Shown here piece by piece: positions 32,495 to 40,519 of a stretch of 64,000 nt of DNA. The notes beneath the pieces were generated by a model that had not been told where the DNA came from, did no database searches, and worked only from the letters and a program-made list of their open reading frames with translations. How positions within the stretch are numbered: the stretch's first letter is position 1; each line of letters starts with the position of its first letter. Position numbers and translations under genes: made by a program. The stretch comes from Streptomyces globisporus (GTDB lineage Bacteria; Actinomycetota; Actinomycetes; Streptomycetales; Streptomycetaceae): contig BMTG01000001.1 of the NCBI GenBank assembly GCA_014649555.1, positions 1,302,001 through 1,366,000 on the forward strand, in the 5' to 3' direction.

Positions 32495-32980
32495 TCAGTA
32501 CCCCTGCCCGACCAGGAAGGAATCGAAGTCCAGCGCCAGGGACCGGGCCTCGGAGACCTTCGCCTCGCTGTCCCCGTCCACCAGCACGAACGTGCAGACG
32601 CCCTGCGCGGCCCGGACGACCCACATCGCGCGGTCGCCGTCCCGCAGCAGGGCGAGTTCCAGCTCGCTCCCGGTGACGACGTCGGAGATCACCTCGCGGC
32701 TCTCCCGCTGCCAGAGCGTGCCCGCGATCCGCAGACCCCGGGGGTGGACGGCCTCCGCGCACACGGTGCACAGGGCCTCGACATCGTCCGGGTCCGCGCC
32801 CTCCCCGTCGGGCGCCACCGAGCGGAAGTACGGCCACCCGTCCTCGTCCCCCCGCCCCGCGACGGCGAAGAACCCCGCCTCGGCGGAGAACGCGGCGGCG
32901 GCCCGGACGGGCGATCCTTCCTCGCCGAGGGCCAGATGCGTGCGCAGGACCTCGCCCCACTTCTCGGTCACCGGAGACAT
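32495..32980 (-). CDS. Hypothetical protein, 161 aa
   Basis: The product is soluble, starting MSPVTEKWGEVLRTHLALGEE and ending in FLVGQGY. It has an acidic loop (GEGADPDDVEALCTVCAEAV) and a strand-rich C-terminal half (AMWVVRAAQGVCTFVLVDGD). Two Cys sit in CTVC and one in QGVCT. I do not recognise a family; such genes recur in Streptomyces. It is convergent with the PAP2 operon and divergent from the small membrane protein at 33206. Confidence 0.7.
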   Translation of the reverse strand: MSPVTEKWGEVLRTHLALGEEGSPVRAAAAFSAEAGFFAVAGRGDEDGWPYFRSVAPDGEGADPDDVEALCTVCAEAVHPRGLRIAGTLWQRESREVISDVVTGSELELALLRDGDRAMWVVRAAQGVCTFVLVDGDSEAKVSEARSLALDFDSFLVGQGY

Positions 32981-33205
32981 CGTTGCGTCCTCCCCTTCTC
33001 TTCTCTTCGTTCTTCGTCCTTCTCGTTCGCCGGGCGGTCACCCCCGGGCCCGGCCCAGCATCTCCTGCCCCGGTATCTCCCGGTCAGACCGGACCTGTCC
33101 GCCGCGCGCGGACGACAGCACAGCCCCGGAGGGTTCAGGTACCGACGATCGGGCACGCGTGGCAGACACCACCCGCTCACCACAGCACCAGGACAAGGAC
33201 TCACC

Positions 33206-33448
33206 ATGATGGTCGTCGGAATAGTCGCGGTCTGCGCCGTTCTCCTCGTACTCGCCTTCCTCGTGCCGCGCCTCTCGCGCCACCCGGAGCGCGGCACACA
33301 GCGCACGCTGGGCCTGGGCTCGCGCGCCGGTGGCAAGGCGCCCGGCGTCCTGGGCCGCCTCTTCAGCAAGCCGTTCCGCAGCAGCTCCAAGGCGGTCGGC
33401 AAGAGCGGCTCGGCCGGTCGCCGTGCCCGCGGCCACATGCCGTTCTGA
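33206..33448 (+). CDS. Small membrane-anchored basic protein (DUF6411-like)
   Basis: The protein is 80 residues: one membrane helix (about 3-21, MVVGIVAVCAVLLVLAFLV) and a basic, Gly/Ser-rich cytoplasmic tail with LFSKPFRSSSKAVGKSG. ATG 33206 or 33209 starts it; aaggac is upstream. The tail and helix match a small Streptomyces family that I recall as DUF6411. Function unknown. A strong terminator follows 29 bases after the stop. Confidence 0.75.
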   Translation: MMVVGIVAVCAVLLVLAFLVPRLSRHPERGTQRTLGLGSRAGGKAPGVLGRLFSKPFRSSSKAVGKSGSAGRRARGHMPF

Positions 33449-33476
33449 CCGTGGCGCCCCGGCCCACGACCCCGAA

Positions 33477-33513
33477 GAAGGGGCCTCCCGTCACAGCGAC
33501 GGGAGGCCCCTTC
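33477..33513. terminator. Strong bidirectional terminator
   Basis: A perfect 16-base stem gaaggggcctcccgtc is closed by a 5-base loop acagc, and tcttg follows. It separates the small membrane protein from the convergent aldo/keto reductase. Confidence 0.85.
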
Positions 33514-33529
33514 TCTTGTCCTCACCGCC

Positions 33530-34519
33530 CTACCAGGCGAACGCCTCCGGCGACGGACCCGGGCCCGGGAAGATCTCGTCGAGGCCGGTGAGCACCGCCT
33601 CCGGGAGGTCCAGCTCCAGTGCCCGCAGCGCGCTGTCCAGCTGCTCGGCGGTGCGCGGGCCGACGATCGGGCCCGTGATGCCGGGGCGGGTCAGCAGCCA
33701 GGCCAGTGCCGCTTCGCCGGGCTCCAGGCCGTGCTTGTCGAGCAGGTCCTCGTACGCCTGGAGCTGCGCGCGGGTGGCGGGGTCGGCCAGGGCGTCGGCC
33801 GCGCGGCCCGAGGCGCGGCGGCCGCCCTCCGTCGTCTTCTTGATCACGCCGCCCAGCAGGCCGCCGTGCAGCGGCGACCAGGGGATGACCCCGAGGCCGT
33901 ACTCCTGCGCGGCCGGGATGACCTCCATCTCGGCGCGGCGCTCGACGAGGTTGTAGATGCACTGCTCGCTGACCAGGCCGAGCGAACCGCGCCGGGCGGC
34001 CTGCTCGTTGGCCTGGGCGATCTTGTAGCCGGAGAAGTTGGACGAACCGGCGTAGAGGATCTTGCCCTGTTGGACCAGGACGTCGATCGCCTGCCAGATC
34101 TCGTCGAAGGGCGTGTTCCGGTCCACGTGGTGGAACTGGTACAGATCGATGTGGTCGGTCTGGAGACGCTTGAGCGAGGCGTCGACCGCGCGCCGGATGT
34201 TCACGGCGGAGAGCTTGTCGTGGTTGGGCCAGGCCTCGCCGTCGGCGCCCATGTTCCCGTACATCTTGGTGGCCAGGACGACCTTGTCGCGGCGGCCGCC
34301 GCCCTGGGCGAACCAGGTGCCGAGGATCTCCTCGGTGCGCCCCTTGTTCTCGCCCCAGCCGTAGACGTTGGCCGTGTCGAAGAAGTTCAGGCCCGCGCCG
34401 AGCGCGGAGTCCATGATCGCGTGACTGTCCGACTCGTTGGTCTGCGGGCCGAAGTTCATCGTCCCGAGGACGAGCCGGCTGACCTTGAGTCCCGTACGTC
34501 CGAGCTGTGTGTACTTCAT
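33530..34519 (-). CDS. Aldo/keto reductase
   Basis: The protein has 329 residues in a TIM barrel, with the N-terminal signature MKYTQLGRTGLKVSRL, the Asp/Tyr of NFFDTANVYGWGEN (Asp about 48, Tyr about 53), Lys in LATKMYG (about 84) and His in YQFHHVD (about 131). These are the AKR catalytic residues. The C-terminal GPIVGPRTAEQLD binds NADP(H). ATG 34519 was taken by family alignment; a TTG nine bases earlier has aaggag at a better distance and is a real alternative. Substrate unknown. Confidence 0.9.
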   Translation of the reverse strand: MKYTQLGRTGLKVSRLVLGTMNFGPQTNESDSHAIMDSALGAGLNFFDTANVYGWGENKGRTEEILGTWFAQGGGRRDKVVLATKMYGNMGADGEAWPNHDKLSAVNIRRAVDASLKRLQTDHIDLYQFHHVDRNTPFDEIWQAIDVLVQQGKILYAGSSNFSGYKIAQANEQAARRGSLGLVSEQCIYNLVERRAEMEVIPAAQEYGLGVIPWSPLHGGLLGGVIKKTTEGGRRASGRAADALADPATRAQLQAYEDLLDKHGLEPGEAALAWLLTRPGITGPIVGPRTAEQLDSALRALELDLPEAVLTGLDEIFPGPGPSPEAFAW

Positions 34520-34634
34520 GGCGCCCAAGCCAACTCCTTCGAGTCCACTCCAGGCAAGCACGCACACCCGGACAGCTCCCGGACGCGCCGGGCCGCCCCG
34601 CGGCGTGTCATACCGCCCGACGGCCCGCCGGGTC

Positions 34635-34724
34635 TCAGCCGCCCAGGGCGGCCCCCACGGCGACGACGACGAATATCAGCACGAGCACGGCCGCCATGAT
34701 GCGGTTTCTGGTCTTCGGGTCCAC
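34635..34724 (-). CDS. Very small single-helix membrane protein, 29 aa
   Basis: From GTG 34724 the frame gives VDPKTRNRIMAAVLVLIFVV and eight more residues (AVGAALGG omitted detail), that is a basic N-terminus and one hydrophobic helix. gaagg lies right against the GTG, which is too close for a normal ribosome site, so translation is not certain. The tidy helix and the strand shared with the neighbours suggest a real small protein. Confidence 0.4.
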   Translation of the reverse strand: MDPKTRNRIMAAVLVLIFVVVAVGAALGG

Positions 34725-34792
34725 CCTTCGAGCGTAACGGCACCGCTCACCGGCCCCGGCCGCCGGGCCGCCCCGGGCGTCATGGCCGCCCC

Positions 34793-35389
34793 TCACCCGC
34801 CCAGCGGCCAGGCCCGCACCGCTGTGTAGCGCGGCCGCTCCCCCGGCACCCCGGACACCGGCAGGTGACTTCGTACGAGCGTCAGCTCGGCGGTCTCCCA
34901 GCGCTGCCCGTCGAACCCCGCCAGCGCCGCGGCGAAGGGCCGCAGGTCCGCCGCCCCCCGGCTGCGGGCCAGCGTGAGGTGCGGGGTGTAGCGGCGGTGC
35001 TCCTCCATCGGCAGCCCGGCCCGACGGGCGGCGGCCTCCGCGCGCTCGGCGAGCAGCCGCAGGGTGTCGAGCCCGCCCGCCGCACCGGCCCACAGCGCCC
35101 GCCCGCCGAAGTGCCCGGCCCCGTGCACGCGGAGCGCGAAGGGCTCGGTACGGCGCGCGGCCCGCTCCAGACGTGCCTCCAGCTCCGGCCGCACGTCCTC
35201 GGGCACGTCCCCGTAGAACGCCAGCGTGAAGTGCCAGCCCTCGGGGCCCGTCCAGCGCAGGTCCCGCGCCCCGGGCAGGGCGTGCAGCGGCGCGAGAGCC
35301 GCACGGAGCTCCGCCACGGCCGCGTCGGGCGGCAGGGCGGCGGCGAAGAGGCGCTCGGTGGCCGGACGACCGGGATCGCTGCTGCTCAT
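34793..35389 (-). CDS. thpR: RNA 2',3'-cyclic phosphodiesterase (2H family)
   Basis: This 198-residue protein has the two HxT/Sx motifs of the 2H phosphoesterase superfamily: HFTL (about 52-55) and HLTL (about 135-138). Between them is the usual RRYTP context before the second motif. ThpR hydrolyses RNA 2',3'-cyclic phosphates to 2'-phosphates and can ligate tRNA halves in vitro. It starts at ATG 35389 and is divergent from the Uma2-type gene. Confidence 0.85.
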   Translation of the reverse strand: MSSSDPGRPATERLFAAALPPDAAVAELRAALAPLHALPGARDLRWTGPEGWHFTLAFYGDVPEDVRPELEARLERAARRTEPFALRVHGAGHFGGRALWAGAAGGLDTLRLLAERAEAAARRAGLPMEEHRRYTPHLTLARSRGAADLRPFAAALAGFDGQRWETAELTLVRSHLPVSGVPGERPRYTAVRAWPLGG

Positions 35390-35491
35390 GCGCGCGAGTC
35401 TGGCAGGTCCGGGCGTGTCCGGGACGCCGGGCCTATCGTTGTCCTACGCGGCTGCCCGCACGCCCGTGCGGCAGCGGGGAGAAGCGGCACG

Positions 35492-36076
35492 ATGACCGTC
35501 GTAGACACCGACAGGATCGACATGGCCGACACCAGCGACGAGCGCACTCTGGACGAGATGTTCGAGTGGCTTGAGCCCACCCCCGAGGGATTCAAGGTCG
35601 AGATCGTCGAGGGGACCGTTCACATGTCGCCGCAGCGGGACACGCACTGGGAGATCATCCGTCGGATCGTGCGTGCTCTGGAGGACCGGTTCGGGATGGA
35701 CGTGAAGGCCCTTTCGGACGTACGCATCGACTTCGGCGAGGGCAACGGTTTCGCCCCGGACGTGATGAAGCTCTTCGACAAGTCGGCCAAGGACAGCCGT
35801 GGCCGCTGGCTCCCCGAGCACGTCGAGTTCGTGGCCGAGGTCATCTCCAAGGGCACGGCGGCGGCCGACTACGGGCCCAAGAAGGACGCCTACGCGGCCG
35901 CCGGGATCCCTGTCTTCCTCATCGTCGACCCGTACACGGGTCGCTGCCTCCTCCACTCGGAGCCGAAGGACGCCGGCTACCACAAGAAGCTCGTCGTCGA
36001 CTTCGGCATCGACGTCGATCTCACCGACACCTCGGTGGACCTGGTTCTGAAGACCGACGCCTTCCCCCGCGACTGA
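35492..36076 (+). CDS. Uma2-family (PD-(D/E)XK nuclease-like) protein
   Basis: The protein has 194 residues. The conserved Uma2 pattern is visible: YKVEIVEG-like FKVEIVEGTVHMSP (about 35-48), the acidic FAPDVMKLF (about 87-95, Asp), FVAEVISKGTAAADYGPKKD (about 112-131, E then K) and AAGIPVFLIVDP. This fits the PD-(D/E)XK fold, but many Uma2 proteins have no demonstrated activity. The family is extremely expanded in Streptomyces. ATG 35492. It is divergent from thpR and ends at a strong terminator. Confidence 0.9.
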   Translation: MTVVDTDRIDMADTSDERTLDEMFEWLEPTPEGFKVEIVEGTVHMSPQRDTHWEIIRRIVRALEDRFGMDVKALSDVRIDFGEGNGFAPDVMKLFDKSAKDSRGRWLPEHVEFVAEVISKGTAAADYGPKKDAYAAAGIPVFLIVDPYTGRCLLHSEPKDAGYHKKLVVDFGIDVDLTDTSVDLVLKTDAFPRD

Positions 36077-36089
36077 CCCCGCGCCCCGG

Positions 36090-36138
36090 CACGCGAAAGG
36101 CGCCCTCCCCCGCTCCGGGGAAGGGCGCCTTTCGCGTG
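36090..36138. terminator. Strong bidirectional terminator
   Basis: A perfect 17-base stem (cacgcgaaaggcgccct with its complement) closes a 15-base loop. It lies between the Uma2-type gene and the convergent MFS gene. Confidence 0.85.
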
Positions 36139-36140
36139 GC

Positions 36141-37475
36141 TCACGCCGCCGTCGCCAGCTGCTCGCGCGGGACGAAGCGGACGTGCGGGCGGCCCGGGCG
36201 GAGGTCGACCTTCAGGCGGAGGCCGCCGACGCGGGCCAGGGCGAAGCCGACCGCCAGGGCGGCGATCACCGAGATCGCGCCGCCGGCCGCGAAGCCTGTA
36301 CGAGCGCCGTACGTGTCGCTGATCCAGCCGACGATCGGGGCGCCCACCGGCGTACCCCCGGCGAAGACCATCATGTACAGGCTCATCACCCGGCCGCGCA
36401 TCTCCGGGTCGGCGGCCATCTGGACGCTCGTGTTCGCGGTGATGTTCGTCGTCAGGCCCAGCATGCCGATCGGGACCAGCAGGATCGAGAACAGCCAGAC
36501 GGTCGGGGAGAGCGAAGCGGCGATCTCCAGCAGGCCGAACGCCGTCCCCGCCGCCACCAGCATCCGCAGCCGCGAGGAGCGGCGGCGGGCCGAGAGCAGC
36601 GCGCCGGCCAGCGAACCGGCCGCCATCAGGATGTTGAAGAAGGAGTACATGCCCGCTCCGCCGTCGAAGATCTCGTCGGCGAAGGCGGTCAGCCAGATCG
36701 GGAAGTTGAAGCCGAACGTGCCGACGAAGCCGACCAGGACGATCGGCCAGATCAGCTCGGGGCGGCCCCGGACGTAAGCAAGGCCCTCGCGGAGCTGGCC
36801 CTTGGCGCGGGGCACGGTCACCGAGGCGTGCAGTTCGTTCGTGCGCATCATCAACAGGCCGATGAGCGGGGCCAGGAAGGACAGGCCGTTGAGCAGGAAC
36901 GCCCAGCCGCTGCCGACCGTCGTGATCAGGACACCCGCGACGGCGGGGCCGATGAGCCGGGCGGACTGGAAGTTCGCCGAGTTCAGGCTGACCGCGTTGC
37001 GCAGCTGCGCGGGGCCGACCATCTCGGAGACGAACGACTGACGCGCCGGGTTGTCGACGACGGTCACCATGCCGAGGAGGAAGGCGACCAGATAGACGTG
37101 CCAGACCTGCACGACCCCGGAGAGGGTCAGGGCGGCCAGCGCGATACCGCACAGGCCGAGCAGGGCCTGGCTGACGAGCAGGATCTGCCGCTTCGGGAGG
37201 CGGTCGGCGATGACGCCGCCGTACAGGCCGAAGAGCAGCATCGGAAGGAACTGCAGGGCCGTGGTGATGCCTACGGCGGTGGCGGAACCCGTCAGGCTCA
37301 GCACGAGCCAGTCCTGCGTGATGCGGGACATCCAGGTACCGGTGTTGGAGATCACGGCGCCCGTGGCGAACAGGCGGTAGTTACGGATCTTCAGCGACGA
37401 GAAGGTCCCGCCGGTCGTGCTCTCGTGGGTGGAAGTCGGTGCGGGGGCGGAGTCTGCTCCGGATCCCGTACTCAA
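36141..37475 (-). CDS. MFS transporter
   Basis: This 444-residue protein has about 12 helices and the MFS loop motif GGVIADRLPKRQIL (about 80-93) between helices 2 and 3. It resembles the DHA3-type (MefE-like) drug exporters of actinobacteria. A MarR regulator is encoded 142 bases upstream on the same strand and likely controls it, so efflux of a drug or toxic metabolite is plausible. The substrate is unknown. Confidence 0.85.
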   Translation of the reverse strand: MSTGSGADSAPAPTSTHESTTGGTFSSLKIRNYRLFATGAVISNTGTWMSRITQDWLVLSLTGSATAVGITTALQFLPMLLFGLYGGVIADRLPKRQILLVSQALLGLCGIALAALTLSGVVQVWHVYLVAFLLGMVTVVDNPARQSFVSEMVGPAQLRNAVSLNSANFQSARLIGPAVAGVLITTVGSGWAFLLNGLSFLAPLIGLLMMRTNELHASVTVPRAKGQLREGLAYVRGRPELIWPIVLVGFVGTFGFNFPIWLTAFADEIFDGGAGMYSFFNILMAAGSLAGALLSARRRSSRLRMLVAAGTAFGLLEIAASLSPTVWLFSILLVPIGMLGLTTNITANTSVQMAADPEMRGRVMSLYMMVFAGGTPVGAPIVGWISDTYGARTGFAAGGAISVIAALAVGFALARVGGLRLKVDLRPGRPHVRFVPREQLATAA

Positions 37476-37616
37476 AAGGGTTCATCTCCTCGTACGTCTG
37501 CGGCGTGCGGTCCGACGAGGACGTGACGACGGGCGCTCCGGCGGTGATCCGGTCCGGCCCGGCCGTATACGGACATACGGCCCGGCGGGTGGATCACCGT
37601 CGGCGCGCCCGTGGGG

Positions 37617-38057
37617 TCACAGGTGGGCGAGCTTCTCCAACACGGGCGCGGCGGCCCGAAGCGTCTCCCACTCGTCCTCGTCCAGGCCCTCGGCGAGGTG
37701 GGCCAGCCAGGCGTTCCGCTTGGTGCGGCTCTCCGCGAGCATGGCCTCGGCCTGCTCGGTCTGGCTGACCCTCTTCTGCCGACGGTCATCGGGGTGCGGT
37801 TCCAGCCTGACCAGCCCCTTCGCCTCCAGCAGCGCGACGATGCGGGTCATCGACGGCGGCTGTACGTGCTCCTTGCGGGCCAGCTCACCGGGGGTGGCCG
37901 AGCCGCAGCGGGCCAGGGTGCCGAGCACCGACATCTCGGTGGGGCTCAGCGACTCGTCGACGCGCTGGTGCTTCAGGCGACGGCCCAGCAGCATCACGGC
38001 GGAGCGGAGGGAGCTCACGGCGGCGGCACTGTCGCCGCCGTGGATCAGGTCAGGCAT
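37617..38057 (-). CDS. MarR-family transcriptional regulator
   Basis: The product has 146 residues with a winged helix-turn-helix at about 45-105: LARCGSATPGELARKEHVQP, followed by SMTRIVALLEAKGLVRL and a DDRR wing (about 94-97). The operator candidate at 38062-38079 lies immediately upstream, indicating autoregulation. The MFS gene downstream is the probable target. Confidence 0.9.
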   Translation of the reverse strand: MPDLIHGGDSAAAVSSLRSAVMLLGRRLKHQRVDESLSPTEMSVLGTLARCGSATPGELARKEHVQPPSMTRIVALLEAKGLVRLEPHPDDRRQKRVSQTEQAEAMLAESRTKRNAWLAHLAEGLDEDEWETLRAAAPVLEKLAHL

Positions 38058-38061
38058 GTTT

Positions 38062-38079
38062 GTTAGCGTAACTCATTAC
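38062..38079. promoter_or_regulatory. Candidate MarR operator
   Basis: Two overlapping imperfect palindromes, gttagcgtaac (arms gtta/taac) and gtaactcattac (arms gtaa/ttac), sit 4-22 bases upstream of the MarR start. The region is AT-richer than its surroundings. The assignment rests on position and symmetry. Confidence 0.5.
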
Positions 38080-38191
38080 CCAACCTAAATACCACCCGGT
38101 TACACCTTCCGTAAATTCCGATCACCCGAACGAGTGAGTTGGAAGCGGAAAGTGACGCCAAGAGCGCTCCGGGGCGTGGACCCTGCTGGGC

Positions 38192-38425
38192 ATGGGATCG
38201 ACAGTGCTCAGCCTGCGGATAGACGGTGAGCTGCTCGACCGGCTCCGGCAGCACGCCGCCAAACGCGGAATGAGCGTCCAGGACTATGTGGTCCGGACGC
38301 TCATCCGCGACGACTTCGACGAACGCTTCAAGGTGGCCGTCGAGGAGACGGAGAAGTTCTACGGAGAGACGGAGAAGCTCTGCGGGCCGACGGGCCCCGC
38401 GGTGACCAGAGACCCGATCACGTGA
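38192..38425 (+). CDS. Small ribbon-helix-helix (CopG/Arc-like) protein
   Basis: The product is 77 residues: a strand VLSLRIDGELLDRL, helices with RQHAAKRGMSVQDYVVRTLI (about 18-37) and an acidic C-terminal tail. This is the ribbon-helix-helix layout used by DNA-binding antitoxins and small regulators. No toxin gene follows: the next gene is a convergent purine permease that overlaps its end by eight bases. It is therefore a stand-alone regulator or an orphan antitoxin. Confidence 0.7.
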   Translation: MGSTVLSLRIDGELLDRLRQHAAKRGMSVQDYVVRTLIRDDFDERFKVAVEETEKFYGETEKLCGPTGPAVTRDPIT

Positions 38426-39872
38426 GGCCGAGCGCCGGCATCGCGTAGTAGAAGACGAAGACCGCCGACACCACGTACATCGCGACCGGCACCTCACGGC
38501 CCCGGCCCGCCGCCAGGCGCAGCACGGAGAAGGCGACGAAACCGATGCCGATGCCGTTGGTGATCGAGTACGTGAACGGCATCATCACCATCGCGAGGAA
38601 CGCCGGGATCGCGAGCGTGTAGTCGCTCCAGTCGATGTCCCGCACCGAGCCCGCGATGATCAGGAAGCCGACCGCCAGCAGGGCGGGAGTGGCCGCCTGC
38701 GACGGGACCATGGTCGCCAGCGGTGTGAGGAACAGCGCCACCGAGAAGAGCAGACCGGTCACCACGCTCGCCAGTCCGGTGCGGGCGCCCTCGCCGACGC
38801 CCGCGGTGGACTCCACGAAGCACGTGGTGGCGGAGGCGGAGGTCGCCCCGCCCGAGGCGACCGCGATGCCGTCCACCAGCAGCACCTTGTTGATACCGGG
38901 GAAGTTGCCGTTCTCGTCCATCAGCTTCGCCTCGTCGCCGACGCCCAGGATGGTGCCCATCGCGTCGAAGAAGCAGGACAGCAGCACGGTGAAGACGAAC
39001 AGCACGCCCGTCAGATAGCCGACCTTCTCGAAGCCGCCGAACAGGCTGACCTCGCCGAGCAGCCCGAAGTCCGGTGCGGAGACCGGATTCCCCGGCCACG
39101 CGGGCGTCGTCAGACCCCACGCCCCGTCGGGCAGCCCCGCCACCGCGTCGATGACCACGGCGACGACCGTCATGGCGACGATCGAGATCAGGATCGCGCC
39201 GGGCACCTTGCGCACGATCAGGGCGAGCGTGAGCAGCGCACCGAGGATGAAGACGAGAACCGGCCAGCCGTTGAGGTGACCGTCGCCGCCGAGCTGGAGC
39301 GGCACGGTGGTCATGGCGGCGTCCGGGATGCGCGAGACGAAGCCGGAGTCGACGAGGCCGATCAGCAGGATGAACAGGCCGATACCGATGGCGATGCCCT
39401 TGCGGAGCGACCTCGGCACGGCGTTCATCACGCGTTCCCGCAGCCCGGTGGCGACCAGCAGCATCACCACGATGCCCGCGAGGACGACCATGCCCATCGC
39501 GTCCGGCCAGCTCATCCGGGGGGCGAGCTGGAGCGCGACGACGGTGTTGACGCCGAGGCCGGCGGCGAGCGCGATCGGCACGTTGCCGATGACGCCCATC
39601 AGCAGCGTGGAGAAGGCGGCGGAGAGCACGGTGGCGGTGACCAGCTGACCGTTGTCGAGCTGGTGGCCGTACATGTCCTTCGCGCTGCCCAGGATGATCG
39701 GGTTGAGCACGATGATGTACGCCATCGCGAAGAACGTGGCGAACCCGCCGCGGAACTCGCGGGCGACGGTCGACCCCCGCTCGGAGATCTTGAAGTACCG
39801 GTCCACGCTGCCCTGGGGCTGCGGAGCCGCGGGGGGCGGGGAGTCGACCGGAGCGGTGGCCGAGGGGGGCAT
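38418..39872 (-). CDS. NCS2-family purine permease (hypoxanthine/guanine type)
   Basis: This 484-residue protein has about 12 helices. The family marks are FATFFAMAYIIVLNP (about 42-56), GLGVNTVVAL (about 105-114), and further on SCFFDAMGTILGVGDEA (about 290-306), matching AzgA/GhxP-type transporters. The initial MPPSATAP tail is low-complexity; ATG 39872 has gaggtca upstream, and the extension beyond it lies in the promoter. It probably imports adenine, guanine or hypoxanthine by proton symport. It overlaps the end of the ribbon-helix-helix gene. Confidence 0.9.
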   Translation of the reverse strand: MPPSATAPVDSPPPAAPQPQGSVDRYFKISERGSTVAREFRGGFATFFAMAYIIVLNPIILGSAKDMYGHQLDNGQLVTATVLSAAFSTLLMGVIGNVPIALAAGLGVNTVVALQLAPRMSWPDAMGMVVLAGIVVMLLVATGLRERVMNAVPRSLRKGIAIGIGLFILLIGLVDSGFVSRIPDAAMTTVPLQLGGDGHLNGWPVLVFILGALLTLALIVRKVPGAILISIVAMTVVAVVIDAVAGLPDGAWGLTTPAWPGNPVSAPDFGLLGEVSLFGGFEKVGYLTGVLFVFTVLLSCFFDAMGTILGVGDEAKLMDENGNFPGINKVLLVDGIAVASGGATSASATTCFVESTAGVGEGARTGLASVVTGLLFSVALFLTPLATMVPSQAATPALLAVGFLIIAGSVRDIDWSDYTLAIPAFLAMVMMPFTYSITNGIGIGFVAFSVLRLAAGRGREVPVAMYVVSAVFVFYYAMPALGLT

Positions 39873-40081
39873 GGGTGACCTCAGTCGTACGTAGGGGAGC
39901 GGAGCAAAGGACGAGAGGTGATCGAATTTGGATGTTCCGACGAACAATTCGAGCCAGCCCAAAGCAGATTCAGTATGAATACATCAAGCGAAGATCGCTA
40001 TCTCCGCGCGTAGACCCTTGAGCCGACCGCCCCGTCACCCGCCGACCGGGTGGCCCGGACACGTCCCCATACACTGAACGC

Positions 40082-40405
40082 ATGGAGAAGTGGACACCGA
40101 AGCACGAGGCGCCCGAACCCCTGGAGGGCCCCGTCGTCGCCACCGTCGTCGGCGGCACGATCCTCTGGTTCGTCCTCTTCCTCGCCCAGCTCCCCTTCTA
40201 CGGCTGGTTCGCCGACCGCGGCCACACCTGGTGGGTGTGGACCCCGCTGGCCGGTGCCGGACTCGGCCTGATCGGGATCTGGTACGTGCGCGGCCGCGAC
40301 GCCGCCCTCAAGCGCCACGCGGCCCGGGCCGAGGTCAAGGACGCGGCAGGGGCCGAGGCGGCGGACAAGGCGCTGAGCAACGACCGGCCGGACCGGACCG
40401 CCTGA
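40082..40405 (+). CDS. DUF2530 membrane protein
   Basis: The product has 107 residues: a short cytoplasmic start EKWTPKHEAPEPLEGP, two helices (about 19-41 and 52-71, the first with TILWFVLFLAQLPFYGW) and a charged tail. The pattern matches DUF2530, a small actinobacterial family of unknown role. It is divergent from the purine permease across 209 AT-richer bases that hold both promoters. Confidence 0.85.
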   Translation: MEKWTPKHEAPEPLEGPVVATVVGGTILWFVLFLAQLPFYGWFADRGHTWWVWTPLAGAGLGLIGIWYVRGRDAALKRHAARAEVKDAAGAEAADKALSNDRPDRTA

Positions 40406-40519
40406 CGGCCTGACCCGCTCGCGTCTCCGTACGACCACGGGACCGACTTCGTCCTCCCCTGGTCGGATCTTCGACCCCCTGGCGGGAGATTCACCGCGAG
40501 CGCCCGTAACGTCGGACCC

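Noticed and set aside
34635-35093. A 152-residue frame containing the 29-residue membrane peptide
   Set aside because: Its N-terminal 120 residues are antisense or out of frame over thpR; only the last 29 codons are gene-like.
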